DNA of 64,000 nucleotides from Priapulus caudatus (Eukaryota > Priapulida > Priapulimorpha > Priapulimorphida > Priapulidae): contig NW_014577195.1 of NCBI RefSeq assembly GCF_000485595.1, positions 348,581 through 412,580 on the forward strand, written 5' to 3'. This document shows, in pieces, positions 44,761-57,210 of this stretch. The position numbers and the translations under genes are program-made. Below the pieces are notes generated by a model. That model was not told the DNA's origin and made no database searches. It saw only the letters and a list, made by a program, of their open reading frames with translations. Positions within the stretch are counted from its first letter, which is position 1. Each line of letters begins with the position of its first letter.

Positions 44761-45240
44761 TCTTGATACAATTCGCTCTGACATACCATTTGAAGCCTCG
44801 CATTTCCCAGAAATATGAATTAAAGCTTTAAATGGAGTAGCGCATTTGCGATTCAATCTTTCGGGCGCGCGCGATGCATGACACTACTATATCCGCAGAT
44901 GCACCGCGTACCGCGTGGCGCGCGCAGGCTTCGGCGTGACCAGGGCAAGCTGAATAGTACGTGCGGGAAGCCAGCCTGCAGACAGATGCTGGACGTCATC
45001 CGTACGAAGAGCGAGTGAGGGGAAGGGATGATCAAAATTGATGATTGTCGCGCGGTAGTCTTTGATGCTGTTTTCATCGCATCATTTGACACTGGTCGTA
45101 ATCTGTTCTGCGACTAAACATGGGATTGGCCAATGGGGAGAGCGCTGATTATCTCGTGTTTAGTAGTTGATAAATCATTTCGGGAAACCCATCGTGAACG
45201 AGGACGCGTCGACGGATGGGCATATAACGTCTGCTGTACG
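44761..45240. other. No gene recognised
   Basis: Unique-looking interval between the minisatellite and the duplicated block. Confidence 0.45.
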
Positions 45241-45249
45241 GCTGTGAGG

Positions 45250-46959
45250 GTGATGCACGGGCTGCTAATTCCCAGGTGTTAATACCTCATCATTTCGCCT
45301 TTTTTCTCATTTTCCTCTGCTCTCATCGTCTCTGTCTCTCTCTCTATCTCCCTCTCTCTCTCCTCTCTCTCTCTCTCTCACTCTCTCCATCGTCTCATCT
45401 CTCTCGTCTCTTTCTCTCATCTCTCTCCTCTTTCTCCTCTTCTCTCTGGCTCTCTCTCTCTCCTCTCTTTTTCGCTGCAAGCCCCCTCTTTCGTTTCGGC
45501 TCATGGCTCTCGCGATCTCTAGTATCCCTCGGTTGTTTGTGGGTGTGTCTGCGCGCGGCGCGCTTGCGTTGCGTGCATGCGCGCGTGTCTATGTGTGTTG
45601 TGTATATCGGTCTGTGTCGTTTGTCTCGCTCCCCCTCTCTCCTGCTCTCGCCGATCGGTCGTGCGCGACTCGGTCTTCCCCTTGCTTTCTCGTGGGCTTA
45701 TTTGTCTTGTCTGTCTGTCTGTCCTGTCTGTGCCTGTCATGTCTGCTGTCTGGTCTGTCTCGTTGGCTGTCTGTCTGTTAGGCTGTGCCTATCTGTACAT
45801 AATCTGTTTTCTGTCTGCCTGTCTGTAGCCTGCCTTAGGTTACTCTTTTATCTTTCTGCTCTCGCTGCATCTGCTCTCTCTTCTCTCGATCTGTTATGCT
45901 TCGGCTGTCCCCGCGCTCTCGTTTGGCTCTCGTCGGCAGTACGCGAGATTAAAACGTGGTTTCTCGCGTAATCGGATTTTACTATTGCCAGGTACTAATT
46001 GCGCGACATTTTCGCGGACGAACGAATGCGGATGTTTTGGCAAAGCGCATGCTGCAATGTTTTATTTTTGCGAGTTGGGGATGTAACAGTGGGGGGGGCG
46101 GTTGGAAGTTGGGTAATGTCGAAAATCCTTCGTTTTTTGAGTAGCGAGCGTTAATTACGCATGAGATTAATTTTGTTTTGAAGAGCCCGGGGTGCGAATT
46201 TGAAAGCCAAGCCGGATGTTGAGTAATACTCGCCGGCATGCAGCATGCCCCCCTGCATTCGCCTACAGACGGCACTGACAAAAATTAGCGGTATCTTTAG
46301 GTGCGGGGCCGCATCAACGCGCACGCCAGGCACGCAACGGGCACGTCTCTGTCACACGCACCCATAACGTATCACTCATACACAAAACATCCACGGCCCC
46401 CAACCCAACGCCCACAACCACAACTCACAACCCACAACCAACCACCGATGGCAACTACAGCCAACCACACCACCAACACCAACTCACGCACGGGGCCACA
46501 ACTCGATTCTGCTCGGCACCCCCTCATCTCTCGGCGTGGCTGTCTGGCTTGTGAGCATCAGGCTCTCTCACCCGCTCACAGAGCCACACGCCCACACTCT
46601 GATGCTCTCATCTTCCCTCTCGTTCTCGGGTTTCTTTCTCATTTCTCTCTCGTCTGACTCTTGCTCTCTCGTGTCTCTCTCTAGCTGCATCATGTGGTTG
46701 CTCATGATGATATAGTGACAAACCGTCATAGGAAGTCACGTCATCTCAACCAATGGCTGGTCGCGAGACTGACTAAGTGAAGTGATTACGCCAGGCAGGG
46801 ATATAGAGCCAGCCCGACGGAGGTGTTAGGTGTAACACGCTATAGTAGTTAGTGTATATTTTATATAGTCCAGAAGTCGATAATAGGCTAATTAGGGAAT
46901 TAAATTAATTAATTTAGGGAAATTGCCGCTATGTATCTACTCTGATATATAGTATATAC
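45250..46959. repeat. Segmental duplicate of 56.0-57.2 kb (indel-rich copy)
   Basis: Collinear with 56000-57205: CT tract, GTGGGTGTGTCTGCGCG, CTGTCTGT run, CGCGAGATTTAACGTGG-like word, CACACCCA tract, and the degraded palindrome at ~46868-46955. Apparent frames here and there are simple-sequence artefacts. Confidence 0.85.
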
Positions 46960-47990
46960 ATAGGCTGGGGCTACCCGAGATGCCGCCCGGGATTTTTGTT
47001 TGGGGTTACTGCTTTTCGCATATTTCATACGGGCGTTTGTGCTTGTGCTTTGCGTTTCGGAGTGCAATTTCATAGCGAGTTGCCGTGATTTTGAGGCCTG
47101 ACTATAGTTGAGCCGCTATAGGATTGCCTGTTGCTAGAGATTCGTCTTGATCTTTTCGCCGCAGTGCTATAGGTCGAGCGCTAGGATTGCTAGTTATTAG
47201 TCAATTTTCTGGCTGTGCTAGTATTTTGGGGGGGGGGGAAATCTGGGCCAAATCCTAATTTGATGCAACCCGCAGGTTTAAAAACAACCTAACCCTAACC
47301 GGTAACCAAACTCCACGACATGGGTGTGTAACGCTACTTGACGGCGAAATCTTTGTTGTTTTTTTGCTCCACTTAAATTTAGGCGTTATTTGTCAAATTC
47401 TTTCTGGCTTAAAAATGGTCGTCGCATCAAATGGAGCTGATGAGATATACCTCCACGGGTGACCTCTTACTGGTCTCGAAGACAAGACAGACCGGAGATA
47501 ATACGCAGGCCGCGCGATTTATTGATATAAAGGAGATAAATACGAAAAACTCGAAAATACGTGCAGCTGCGAAAAAAAATAAGCACAAGATTGAGCATAT
47601 TTATACCTTTCACGACAGTAGTCTGTACCGCCCTTTATAGTCTCTCCTTCGAAGGCTAAATCTTGTTTTATAGACTATAAGCAAAAAAGTCCGACAAATA
47701 CAAGGCTAAGAAAAATGCAGATCAAAATGACAACATTCAACAGTGCGTTGATGGATGAGCAGTGAACTGCATATATGCGTGTAGCCCAAATGCGGACATT
47801 CTTTAATCTTTATTTAATTGCTAATTTTATTTTTTGTTTTTGTGTATTTTTTATGTTTTTTTTAAGCTTTGCTTTAGGCATCGAGCGCTGCTGATTAAGT
47901 TTATGGTGTTGGGGTGAGCTCTTACGGGGGAGGAAAAAGACAGTCACGTAAGCAGAACGACACCACGGCTCGGCCCTTTATATACAGAGA
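46960..47990 (-). mobile_element. Helitron-family copy (indel-rich)
   Basis: Collinear with 57211-58223 on the same strand. The 5' end reads TCTCTGTATATAAAGGGCC on the - strand; the 3' side shows a corrupted CCGGGCGGCAT hairpin region. It holds the G-run plus AAATCTGGGCCAAATCC word and the TAACCCTAACC run at 47287-47300. Confidence 0.6.
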
Positions 47991-49000
47991 TACACACATT
48001 CAAGAGTCCGCATGAATAGAAAAATTTTCTATTATGGATTCTTCAGACATATAATCATATAAATAAATAACGTAGCTTCCATATCTACTCTATATGCCGA
48101 CGAATATTTAAATAGGAGATCCGCGCCGCGGTATGCTGGTTTGTAGCATAGCCGTGGCTCGGTCCCAAGCACCGGCGTCGGCGGAGGGGGTATGCGGGTG
48201 TCGTGGCGCGAGCATAAGACAGTTTGTGCGCATTACAGCAGCCAATATATTCCCGTAAGCTTTGCGAGCGGGCCAGGCCACCCCGTATAGAGTTTGATTT
48301 GTCGTCTCTGTGTCTGCGCAAAACTAATGAGCGTCTGTTAGAGAGAGTTTCGCGCTAACCGAAAGGCATATGTGATTTATGCAGGACTGTCGGGTCGCAG
48401 CTGCCTACGTATAGCATCAGCTTCGTGTACCGCAGTGGTGGTAACCTAGGGCACAAGGGGGGCGGGGGGGGTAGTCGGTGATTATTGGCCCTTATTAGGC
48501 ATGCCGTCTAAATCCGCCGAAAAGATATCCTACCGATCCGCAGCAGGAGAACGATCGTCGTTCGCGTGTTAACGCTGTGCCTACGAAGTTCTGACGGATG
48601 TGTACGTTAGGCACGCAGCGACGTACGTGGCAAGTAGGCATCGCTGCCTCCGTCGGTGCGTGGCCGTCAACGGTGGCACACGCGCGGCGTAGTACTCAGG
48701 GTAGCGCCGTGCAGAATTGTCATGCCTGATATTGGATGGTTACGGTTCTGCCGAACTTAGTCGGGATGCGAGCCAGCATGCTTACGTCCGCGTGGTATTC
48801 GGTTCATGTGGTTTGCTGCAACAACCAATATTGCAGATTTCTGCTAGGTAGCGTGAGTGGCGTACTTAATAGACGGATGAGAAGGCGCGCGTCGCGAGGC
48901 CCACGAACGCCCCGCAGCGATGAACAACACACACAGCAATACACACACATGCCCGGCCACACACGCGCGCGCGCCTTGGGCGCGCGCGACGCACACACAC
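47991..49000. repeat. Duplicated Helitron flank (indel-rich)
   Basis: Same sequence as 23186-24000 and 58231-59100, starting with the degraded TCCATAATAG palindrome (about 48005-48050) and ending in CACA-rich sequence. Confidence 0.8.
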
Positions 49001-49239
49001 ACACCTCAGTATTGAGAATAGCGAGATAGAGTAGACTCGAGTCAAATCGAGATAGCAAGAGAGAGAAATGAGAAGTGAGTGCAGTGTGCCGAGAAACAGA
49101 CACACGGATCAGAGAGACAAGAAAAGGTAGATAGACGAGGCGGAGCGGTATATATAATATCTTATTCTATCTTCATCGCCGCCAGGGTAATCGCGTACAG
49201 CATCGAGCCTCGTAAACACAATTCACAAGCGCAGCGCGC

Positions 49240-49860
49240 GCCACGTCACGTCAAATAATATTTTACTGACCAGCTAAGCGAAGCCGCCTAATGTCGCCAA
49301 ACATCGAAGCGTGCGACACAGGCGCTATCAGCATCCGCTCCGATGGACGAATCGGCCTTTCTCTTGAAAGCTGGGTCCGTCCTTGTCTGGGAAGCTGCGC
49401 GATGGAATGCAGTCAGTAGATGTTCTGAGCCCGGAAGATGTGAACTGTGAACTTGCAATGGAGCGAGGCAGCCGAAGCCAAAGCAGCAGTGGCCGTGAAT
49501 TTATATAACGTGAAACAAGTGTGCACGCAACAATAATGGTAATTAGTCCGAAAAGGTCACACCATCGGCGACTCAGGATGGCTGTGCCTTGTTATTCGAA
49601 AGTCTCGCTTTCATCACTCAGAAACGAAAACGCGAATCGGATTAGAATGCGATCTGATTCGGCCGCCTGGCGCATCAGTGCTGACTAACGCGCACGTAGA
49701 CACATACGCACGTAGCTCGGACAGCGAATATGAGTTTATTGCCCGTAAAAGCCCGGTGCGAGAAGCGGGCACTTTGAATTTAATTTGAAAACAGGATGCT
49801 GAGAACGCTAAGTAGCGTAGCCTAGGGTGACGTGCGTGCGTGCGTGCGTGTATGTATGTG
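49240..49860. repeat. Duplicated block, copy of 38690-39350
   Basis: Indel-rich to about 49475, then nearly indel-free to the end. The switch is abrupt and falls inside uninterrupted homology. Confidence 0.88.
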
Positions 49861-49985
49861 GCTGCGTGCGTGCGCGCTGCACGCGTGTATGTATGTGGCT
49901 GCGTGCGTGCGCGCTGCACGCGTGTATGTATGTGGCTGCGTGCGTGCGCGCTGCACGCGTGTGTGTATGCGGCTGCGCGCTTGCG
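49850..49985. repeat. 37-bp minisatellite, ~4 copies
   Basis: TGTATGTATGTGGCTGCG with GTGCGTGCGCGCTGCACGC repeats with GGCT at 49860, 49897 and 49934, an exact 37-base period. Only one unit exists in the sister block at 39.3 kb, so it expanded after duplication or collapsed there. Bases 49990-51575 hold nothing recognised. Confidence 0.92.
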
Positions 49986-51577
49986 TTTATCTGCTTGAAT
50001 CAAATCCGAAACTACCCCCGCGTTAACTTTTCTTCGCGAATGAAGACAATGTGATTCCTCCTTGATGAGTGGAACCAGTTGCTAGGGTAAGGTGCATGCG
50101 GAAAATTTTGAGATGCTAACTCGCTGATCATGATTATACAAGGAGTGTGATAGCGCCTGCTTGTGACCGCCTTCTTCACTGTGCTGTACTCACTCGCGGC
50201 GTGCTAATTACTATGCTGAATTTTAATTAATCGACAGGTGTGTAGGTTCCACATAAGGTAAACACATTGAGTCTCACACCACCGGGGAGAACGTCGTGGT
50301 AGTTTTCTAAACCTTTCTTAGTTTCTCAAACCAATATCACTCCTCTCCTCGGCGCGGCGGCTGACATTTGTCTTAATTTCGTATTCGTGTCGCTTATGAT
50401 GTATATCAGCGACGAATGTTTATGCATAGAAGCAGGCATGCTGGAACGAGTGGCCTGGGTCAGCCCGGGTTTCGTTCTACGGCAGAAGCTTTCAGGGCTT
50501 CGGCGAAAGTGCTTGACGTCATGTTAGTAATATTAGTTACCTATTCATGTATCAGCTGTGCTTCTATTGAGATGATTGTACCAGCAGTACATGAATAGAG
50601 GTACTTAGGTACTTCTGTGTTTGCCTAAGTTATGTACTCCTACAAAGGTATTAATGTATTCTGTGCATTTATGTGCTCCTGATTGTACTGGTTATATCTG
50701 GCATGATTAATATTGCTAAACCCGAGATGTTCCTTGTATCGACCGAGTATGTCTACGAGTACGTTTAGACGGGCGGCGAATCTGTGGGCGGGCGCTCAAT
50801 ACAAAATCTTCCTCGGTTTGAATGCACTCTACTGCTAATCAGATTTATGGAGCATTCAGGGTGAATGTCATTGTAAATTTCTTCATGATCTCAATCACGC
50901 AGCGACTCGCAGCCTCTCGCGCTGTAATTACGCAGCATCTCGCCGATCTTAGATTGGTCACTGTGTTTTTTTCCTTTCTCTCGCGCAGCTTGATTGAATA
51001 TTAATTGATCGCATCAGGCAATGATGTATGCAAACACGCGTGTTCGCAGCTTTCACCAATGGCTTCGGCGGCGCGGCTGTAGTAATCAGTATCCAGGCTG
51101 CCTGTGTGGTGGGGATTAGGGTTAGTTAGTACCGCCGATTTCTAATTTACGGAGGTATGTGTACGGATCGTATTTGTTTGCCACCAGTCTTGCACAATTC
51201 CCAGAAGCTATGAAGTCTGATTATTTCCGCCTAATTTTAAGGCCTATTTTATAATTAAAAAAACGGGCAATACAAGAATCGAAGTGTTATATACTATTTG
51301 GTCTTTGTGATAACATTCAGCGAACATTTCATCAGTAACATTTCGCCTCAGTGATATCGCGGACAGCAGATAAACAACATAACCACGCGTGCGTATGCAA
51401 GTGATAGAGGGGTAAGGCGGGGACACATAGATAAAGAAGGCGATAGACCTTCATAGGTGGAGATAATGTGTGTAAGAGACAAAGCGGAAGTGAGAAAAAG
51501 AGCGAGCGAGCAAGAGAGAAATTTCCCTAAAAAAGCGTTTGAAAAAATGCCGTCCAACAGGCGGCAACTTGTGTGCC

Positions 51578-51838
51578 GTTTCCTTGTGGCAGTATTTGCC
51601 TGGGATATCTGCATCGTCCCCTGGGCGTGGTTTTACTGTCGTGACCCTAACGGCACCAGGTTATGTAATGGTATCTGTGCAGTGTCCTCCAAGGGCGTTG
51701 CCAGGTAATTATGTTTGCGCAGTGCCCCCTCGAAAGGGGCAGTTCTAGGTAGAATAGTTTGCATAGGTCTCCTAGAGAGTGGTGTCAGGTACTGCTGTTT
51801 TACAGGTTCCCTAGAGGGTGGTCCCATGTTTTTAGCTC
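51578..51838. repeat. Duplicated block, copy of 59140-59398
   Basis: From CCGTTTCCTTGTGGCAG to GGTGGTCCCATGTTTT. Its last ~31 bases (51805-51835) are the unit that forms the long array at 60.2-61.0 kb. Confidence 0.9.
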
Positions 51839-52180
51839 ACCTTGACATCGTCAAGTTGAGCTATTGCCATGGGTCGTCGTCCGTCGTACGTCCGTCCGTC
51901 CGTCCGTCCGTCCGTCCGTCCGTCCGTCCGTCCGTCCGTCCGTCCGTCCGTCAACATTTGGTTTCGGTCAACGATAACTCAGGAACCGTTTGACCCACAT
52001 ATTTGAAATTAGGTGTAGTTGTTACTGCTATGCTCCCATATGGAACGTCCTATTTTGAAGCACGCCAGTCGACGTACTTTCGAGCCACGGCAATTTTTTG
52101 GCAAAAATGGGAATTGCCATTAGTCAGTTCAGGTTCAACGGATTTTGCTCATTTTTGGTATGTGAACTTTCGGTTATGTG
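51839..52180. repeat. ~325-bp monomer family, one partial copy with GTCC run
   Basis: GAGCTATTGCCATGGG, a GTCC microsatellite (51890-51951), CAACGATAACTCAGGAACC and TTTCGAGCCACGGC words. The homology stops near 52170. Bases 52180-55520 contain no recognised gene or element apart from a TATC run (52455-52485), a CT run (53190-53235) and a TATCAAGAG half-site at ~52777. Confidence 0.85.
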
Positions 52181-55100
52181 ATATGTTTGATTCTATCATT
52201 GTGTCGCATTTTAATTGTAACAATTTTTTGACCAAGGATCACGTTATTTTAAATTTAGTATATTTTCTAAAGATGGCTTTTTGTAGTGATATAATTTTAC
52301 GAACCAACATTTTAAGTGATATCTATCTCTTATCAATGGGACATATATTATTGTAAATATCATCAATTTTAGTTTTATACTGCCTGATGATATCTTGTTT
52401 GCAAAATATATTTTAATTGTAACGTTGTTAACTCTAGTTTTGCAATAAACCTATTATCTATCTATCTAATCTATCTATCTGAACACATTTCAAACACAAA
52501 AATGACCAACCGGTCGCTGTGGCTACGCCACCTGACGGAATGTCACGAATACACAACAAGAATAATTTTACTTCTAATGCTTTCTAGACGAGAATTCTTT
52601 CTAACTTGCGTGCATAATGCAAATTATTGCACTCTAGTGCCGAATTTCGGCGAAAAAAAATGCCAAAAAAGGACTTTTCTATAGAGACGAAATAGTGCAA
52701 CGGTGAACAATTTGCGGAGGCAACTACGCAATTAAGGCAGTGACAGCTATGTAGAGCTATGATAGCACAGTGTATTATTAGCTCTTGATACTAACCTAAC
52801 GATTAGCAGTCGATGTTGGTGAGCTATCAAACTGCCAACGTTAGTCGCAAGTTCGTGCAACTGTCGTCGATGCACCGTGTGACCTGTGAGGTTGAACGAC
52901 GCGTGTCCACATGAATTATCGTGCTCCGACAAAAAGTCGCATCAAAGCCCGCTTGCTGGTGATCACGAGCACCTAACTCTAGACTGCATGGGCCTCGCAC
53001 CGCTCACCGAGTGCGCTGTTTGTTTGATGTTTTCTGCGCTGATAGTTCGCCGACATTTTGCGGTTAGGCGGAAGCCAGCAGGAGCCCTGAGTGGCCATTA
53101 GTCAATCGACCCGTCGTGCTGGAGAACCTGGTCATTGTCTCATCACCGCTGGTACGCTCACAGGGTCCTCTATGCTGCTCTTCAAACGCCCTATCTCCCC
53201 CTCTCTCTGTGTCTCTCTCTATCTCTCTCTCGAGCACTCTGTCTGTGTGTTAGCGTGTAAGCGCCAGAGGCGCGTACTCTATCACATTTACCATTTTAAA
53301 CGTTGAATTTTAATTTTAAAACGCGTCTCGATCAATGGCCTCGGGTGGCGACGTGTTTTGTTTGTCGCTAGGGTGATGTGCGCGGCGCGCGCTGCTTGAT
53401 GACACGCACCACCCGTCGACAGTTGACAGCGTCACCCAGATTCAAGCCTATAGGTCGTGTTGTAATCAAATCGCTCGCTGCTTGAGGCTTACCCGCGTGA
53501 CGGGCTTTCCGCGCTTGCTCCTGGTATTTGTCGAGGTGAGTAGAGTGTCTCTGGCTAATGCACCCAGACCATTTGTTTTTATGGAAATACATTGGAGCAA
53601 CATAGCACCATGCTCAGTTATATCGTTTTCAACACTCCGTTGTTGTCATCAAAGAGCATAGAAAATAGGAGAATTAATTTCGTCCAATCAGCGGTAAGTA
53701 AGCATACGTATAAAAAACGTAAGTGCTGTCTCCCGTATACGCTGTTGACCGTATACGACATGGACTTAAAAACGCCCCCACCACGCTGCGTATATATTTA
53801 AATAGCAGTAATGTTCTAGTTTCAGACGCTATAGCGCTGCCGATTAAATTGATACGCAGTGATCTTTTTTTATGTAGCAAAGAGGGTAGTAAGTATTTCT
53901 CCTGCTACAATAATAGATACTAATACTTCTACCATCAGTGCTCGCCACCATCGTTGTTCTCCATGTCCGTCAGCATGTTCTGTAAGATTTAGTGTCGTAA
54001 TTCAGTCCTCGATTTGCTTCCAACCTACGTACGTCTACTGTCGTATTTCATCGTCTACACTATATAATAATTCAGAAATCTTTCTCGTGGTTATACTCTA
54101 GTCTTAACTTATAGCCTCTATACGCTCAGCGAGCGAGTTAAGACTCGAAAATCTAAGACAGCTAAGGACGACAGACATGCTGTCACCGTCTGGCATTTGT
54201 CTGTCAAAACACGCGATACGTGGCGCTGACAGTTCGTCGAAAACGCGCGCTCTATCTATACTCATTTCCGTGCGGCGCGCATAAACCGTGCATACATGCA
54301 TGGCAGGTACGCGTGCGCGTAGACACGTAGTCTGATTTATGTCATTTGCTCAGCTTTTGTTGTCCGATAGTGCGCATTTATATCCGGCTGTCACGGACCG
54401 CTGTTATTTTTTGGCTGAAAATGTTAAATGCGCACGTGGCGTGATTGCCTGCCGGTAGAGTTCCGTTATTTATCGGCGTGCCTCATGCAGATTGCTTCAT
54501 TATTTGGTTGTGTTGGAGAGCTGTATTGGCAATTGGGCATAGCAAGTCTGTGTGGATGTTCGCTAATTTTAAATGTGCACAGTTACACATTTATATTGCG
54601 AACAATGCCGGTTGCATCCATTACGCGTTACGTTTGGTAATAACTCAACCATTATTAAAACACCATAACGGCAATCTTGCTTACATAACCTGTTTGTCTG
54701 TTAACTAAGGAACTTTTTGCTAAAGGTTATTTACAACCTAAATATACCTACACTCAATAAATTGCTGTTATAGTATTAGTACAGATACATGGGAATATTT
54801 TGACATATTTTTTCATCTAATCGGATAAATATTGTTGAAGCTAATTCAGTGGTATAAGCTAAATAGCTAGATCAGCTAAAGAGTGGTATAATGAATATCT
54901 GTTGAACCGCTGTTCAATTGGCACTATATCCGAAAATCTTCAGGACCTTATGTAGTACACCTGTGCAAACTTATACAATTCTATCGAAAAATGCACAGTT
55001 CATGTGCTTATCCGCCATACTAAACCTGAATACCTATAAAAATGTTTGCTATTAACCCAGTATGCATGAATGTGAAACGGTTTCACTTTGCACGAGTTAA

Positions 55101-55522
55101 CCATTACAAAGTTTTGTTAATAGGGAACGATTTCATTATGTAATAAAAACACGGAGACTTTAATTTCAGTATGCATGAACGTGAAAGTAGAACGATCAAC
55201 AGCGCTACCACTTTTGAAGTTTTTCTTTTGATTTTGTCATATTATATTTGATCTTTGTGTTTTTTTGCCATTTGGTGTTTAGTTCCTGCAGACCGCGGGT
55301 AGAAATTTCTTCAAATCCGCATTAACCGCCTGTTTCAATTAATTTTAAACATTATATAGAAAATCTACAGCATATAAACATCACAGGAGCTTCTGTAGTG
55401 AGACTTTGCGGCACAAGCTTTTACAGCCCTTGTTCTGGAACCTGATAAAACAGCATTCCTAGAAAACTCATATTGAAACCGCCTAAACAAACACTTCACG
55501 CAATTGTTATTGCATTAGCTTC

Positions 55523-55736
55523 GTTCGCTGCGCCTGGCGCACATTGCCGAACATTTTTCCGAACAAATGTTCGTCCGAACAAATGTTTTTATCTGGCAAT
55601 GTGCGGGTGAACAATTGCTGAGCGCACATTGCCGAACATTTTCCCAAACAAATGTTTGTCCGAACAAATGTTTTTATCTGGCAATGTGCGGGTGAACAAT
55701 TGCTGAGCGCACATTGCCGAACATTTTGCAGCGAAC
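55523..55736. mobile_element. MITE-like element with 85-bp hairpin tandem units
   Basis: GTTCGCTGC (55523-55531) and GCAGCGAAC (55728-55736) are exact inverted ends. Between them an 85-base unit starting GCGCACATTGCCGAAC begins at 55537, 55622 and 55707 (2.3 copies). Each full unit is itself a hairpin, because CGCACATTGCC is matched by GGCAATGTGCG 45-55 bases later. No ORF. Confidence 0.8.
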
Positions 55737-55989
55737 AACCTCGTGGCGCCGTCTAGTAGCTGTGTTGTAAAGAGTCACGTGATCGGCGTGAATGGCGATG
55801 CCCAGCTGGACAAGAGAATTTTAACAACTTTACTAATTTTACGGAAACGGCTGCCCCCACATTTCGACCATAATCTCTTCCTTTTCAAAAGTCCACACTT
55901 TCAAAAGTCCTCACTGGCAGCGATATAGCAGACGCCATATTGTACACAAAAATCATGTGACCACATATCGTGCTGCTATTGGTTACTAC

Positions 55990-56923
55990 TTTACAAATGT
56001 TCCTAGAATTGTTCGACATTCAACTCTCTCTCTTTCGCTGCACCCCCTCTTTCGTTACGGTCATTTCTCTCGCGATCTCTATATCCCTCGGTTTGTTTGT
56101 GGGTGTGTCTGCGCGCGCGCTTGCGTGCGTGCGTGCGCGCGTGTCTATGTGTGTCTGTGTATATCGGTCTGTTCGTTTGTCTCGCTCCCCCTCTCTCTTG
56201 CTCTCGCCATCTCTCGCGCTCTCTCCCCTTCTTCTCTGCTTATTTGTCTGTCTGTCTGTCTGTCTATCTGTCTATCTGTCTTTCTGTCTGCCTGTCTGTA
56301 TGCCTGCCTTAGTTACTCTTTTTATCTCTCTCGCTCTCTCTCTCTCTTTCTCTCGATCTTTATCTTCCTGTCCCCCGCTCTCTTTCTCTCGTCGCAGTAC
56401 GCGAGATTTAACGTGGTTTTCTCCGTAATCGGATTTTCTTTGCAACTAATTGCCGACATTTTCGCCAACGATCGCGATGTTTTGCAAAGCGCATCTGCAA
56501 TGTTTTATTTTTGCGAGTTGGGATGTACAAAGTTGTAAGTCGAAAATCCTTCGTTTGAGTACATTTCGTTAATTACGCATTGTAATCAATTTTGTTTTGA
56601 AGCCGCGGGGCGAATTTGAAAGCAAGCGATTGAGTAATACTCGCCGCATACAATCTGCATTCGCCTACAGACCACTGACAAAAATTACGGACACGGGCGC
56701 ATCACGCGCACGCACACGCACGCACACACCCATACGTATACACTCATACACAAAACATCCACCCCCCAACCCACCCACACCCACAACTCACACACCCACA
56801 ACCACCACCACTACACCAACCACACCACCACACCAACTCACGCACCCACAACTCGATCTCTCCACCACCCTCACTCTCTCTCTCTCACACACACACTCTC
56901 TCTCTTTCTCTCGTTCTCTTTCT

Positions 56924-56968
<45 letters not shown>

Positions 56969-57121
56969 ATCATGTGTTGCTCATATATATGACACGTCAT
57001 ATCACGTCATCATCAACCCAAATGGCTGGATCGCGAGACTGACTAAGTAATGATACGCCAGCAGGGATATAGAAGCCAGCCGACGGAGTGTTAGGTGTAC
57101 ACGCTATATATTATATATATT
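55990..57121. repeat. Segmental duplicate of 45.25-46.96 kb (clean copy)
   Basis: CT, CTGT and CACA simple-sequence tracts in unique-looking sequence. Simple repeats are cleaner and longer than in the sister copy. Confidence 0.85.
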
Positions 57122-57204
57122 TATATATCAGAAGTCGATAATAGGGAATTAGGGAAATTAATTAATTAATTAGGGAATTCCCTATTATCTACTTCTGATA
57201 TATA
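57122..57204. repeat. 83-bp palindrome beside Helitron 3' end
   Basis: Arms 57122-57150 and 57176-57204 pair with a few mismatches (centre at 57163); edges read TATATCAGAAGT and ACTTCTGATATA. The Helitron-family 3' boundary lies about seven bases to the right. Confidence 0.9.
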
Positions 57205-57210
57205 TAATAT

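Noticed and set aside
42710-44818. Proline-rich and Gly/Arg-rich proteins
   Set aside because: Translations of the ~88-bp GC-rich minisatellite; frames change with every unit indel.
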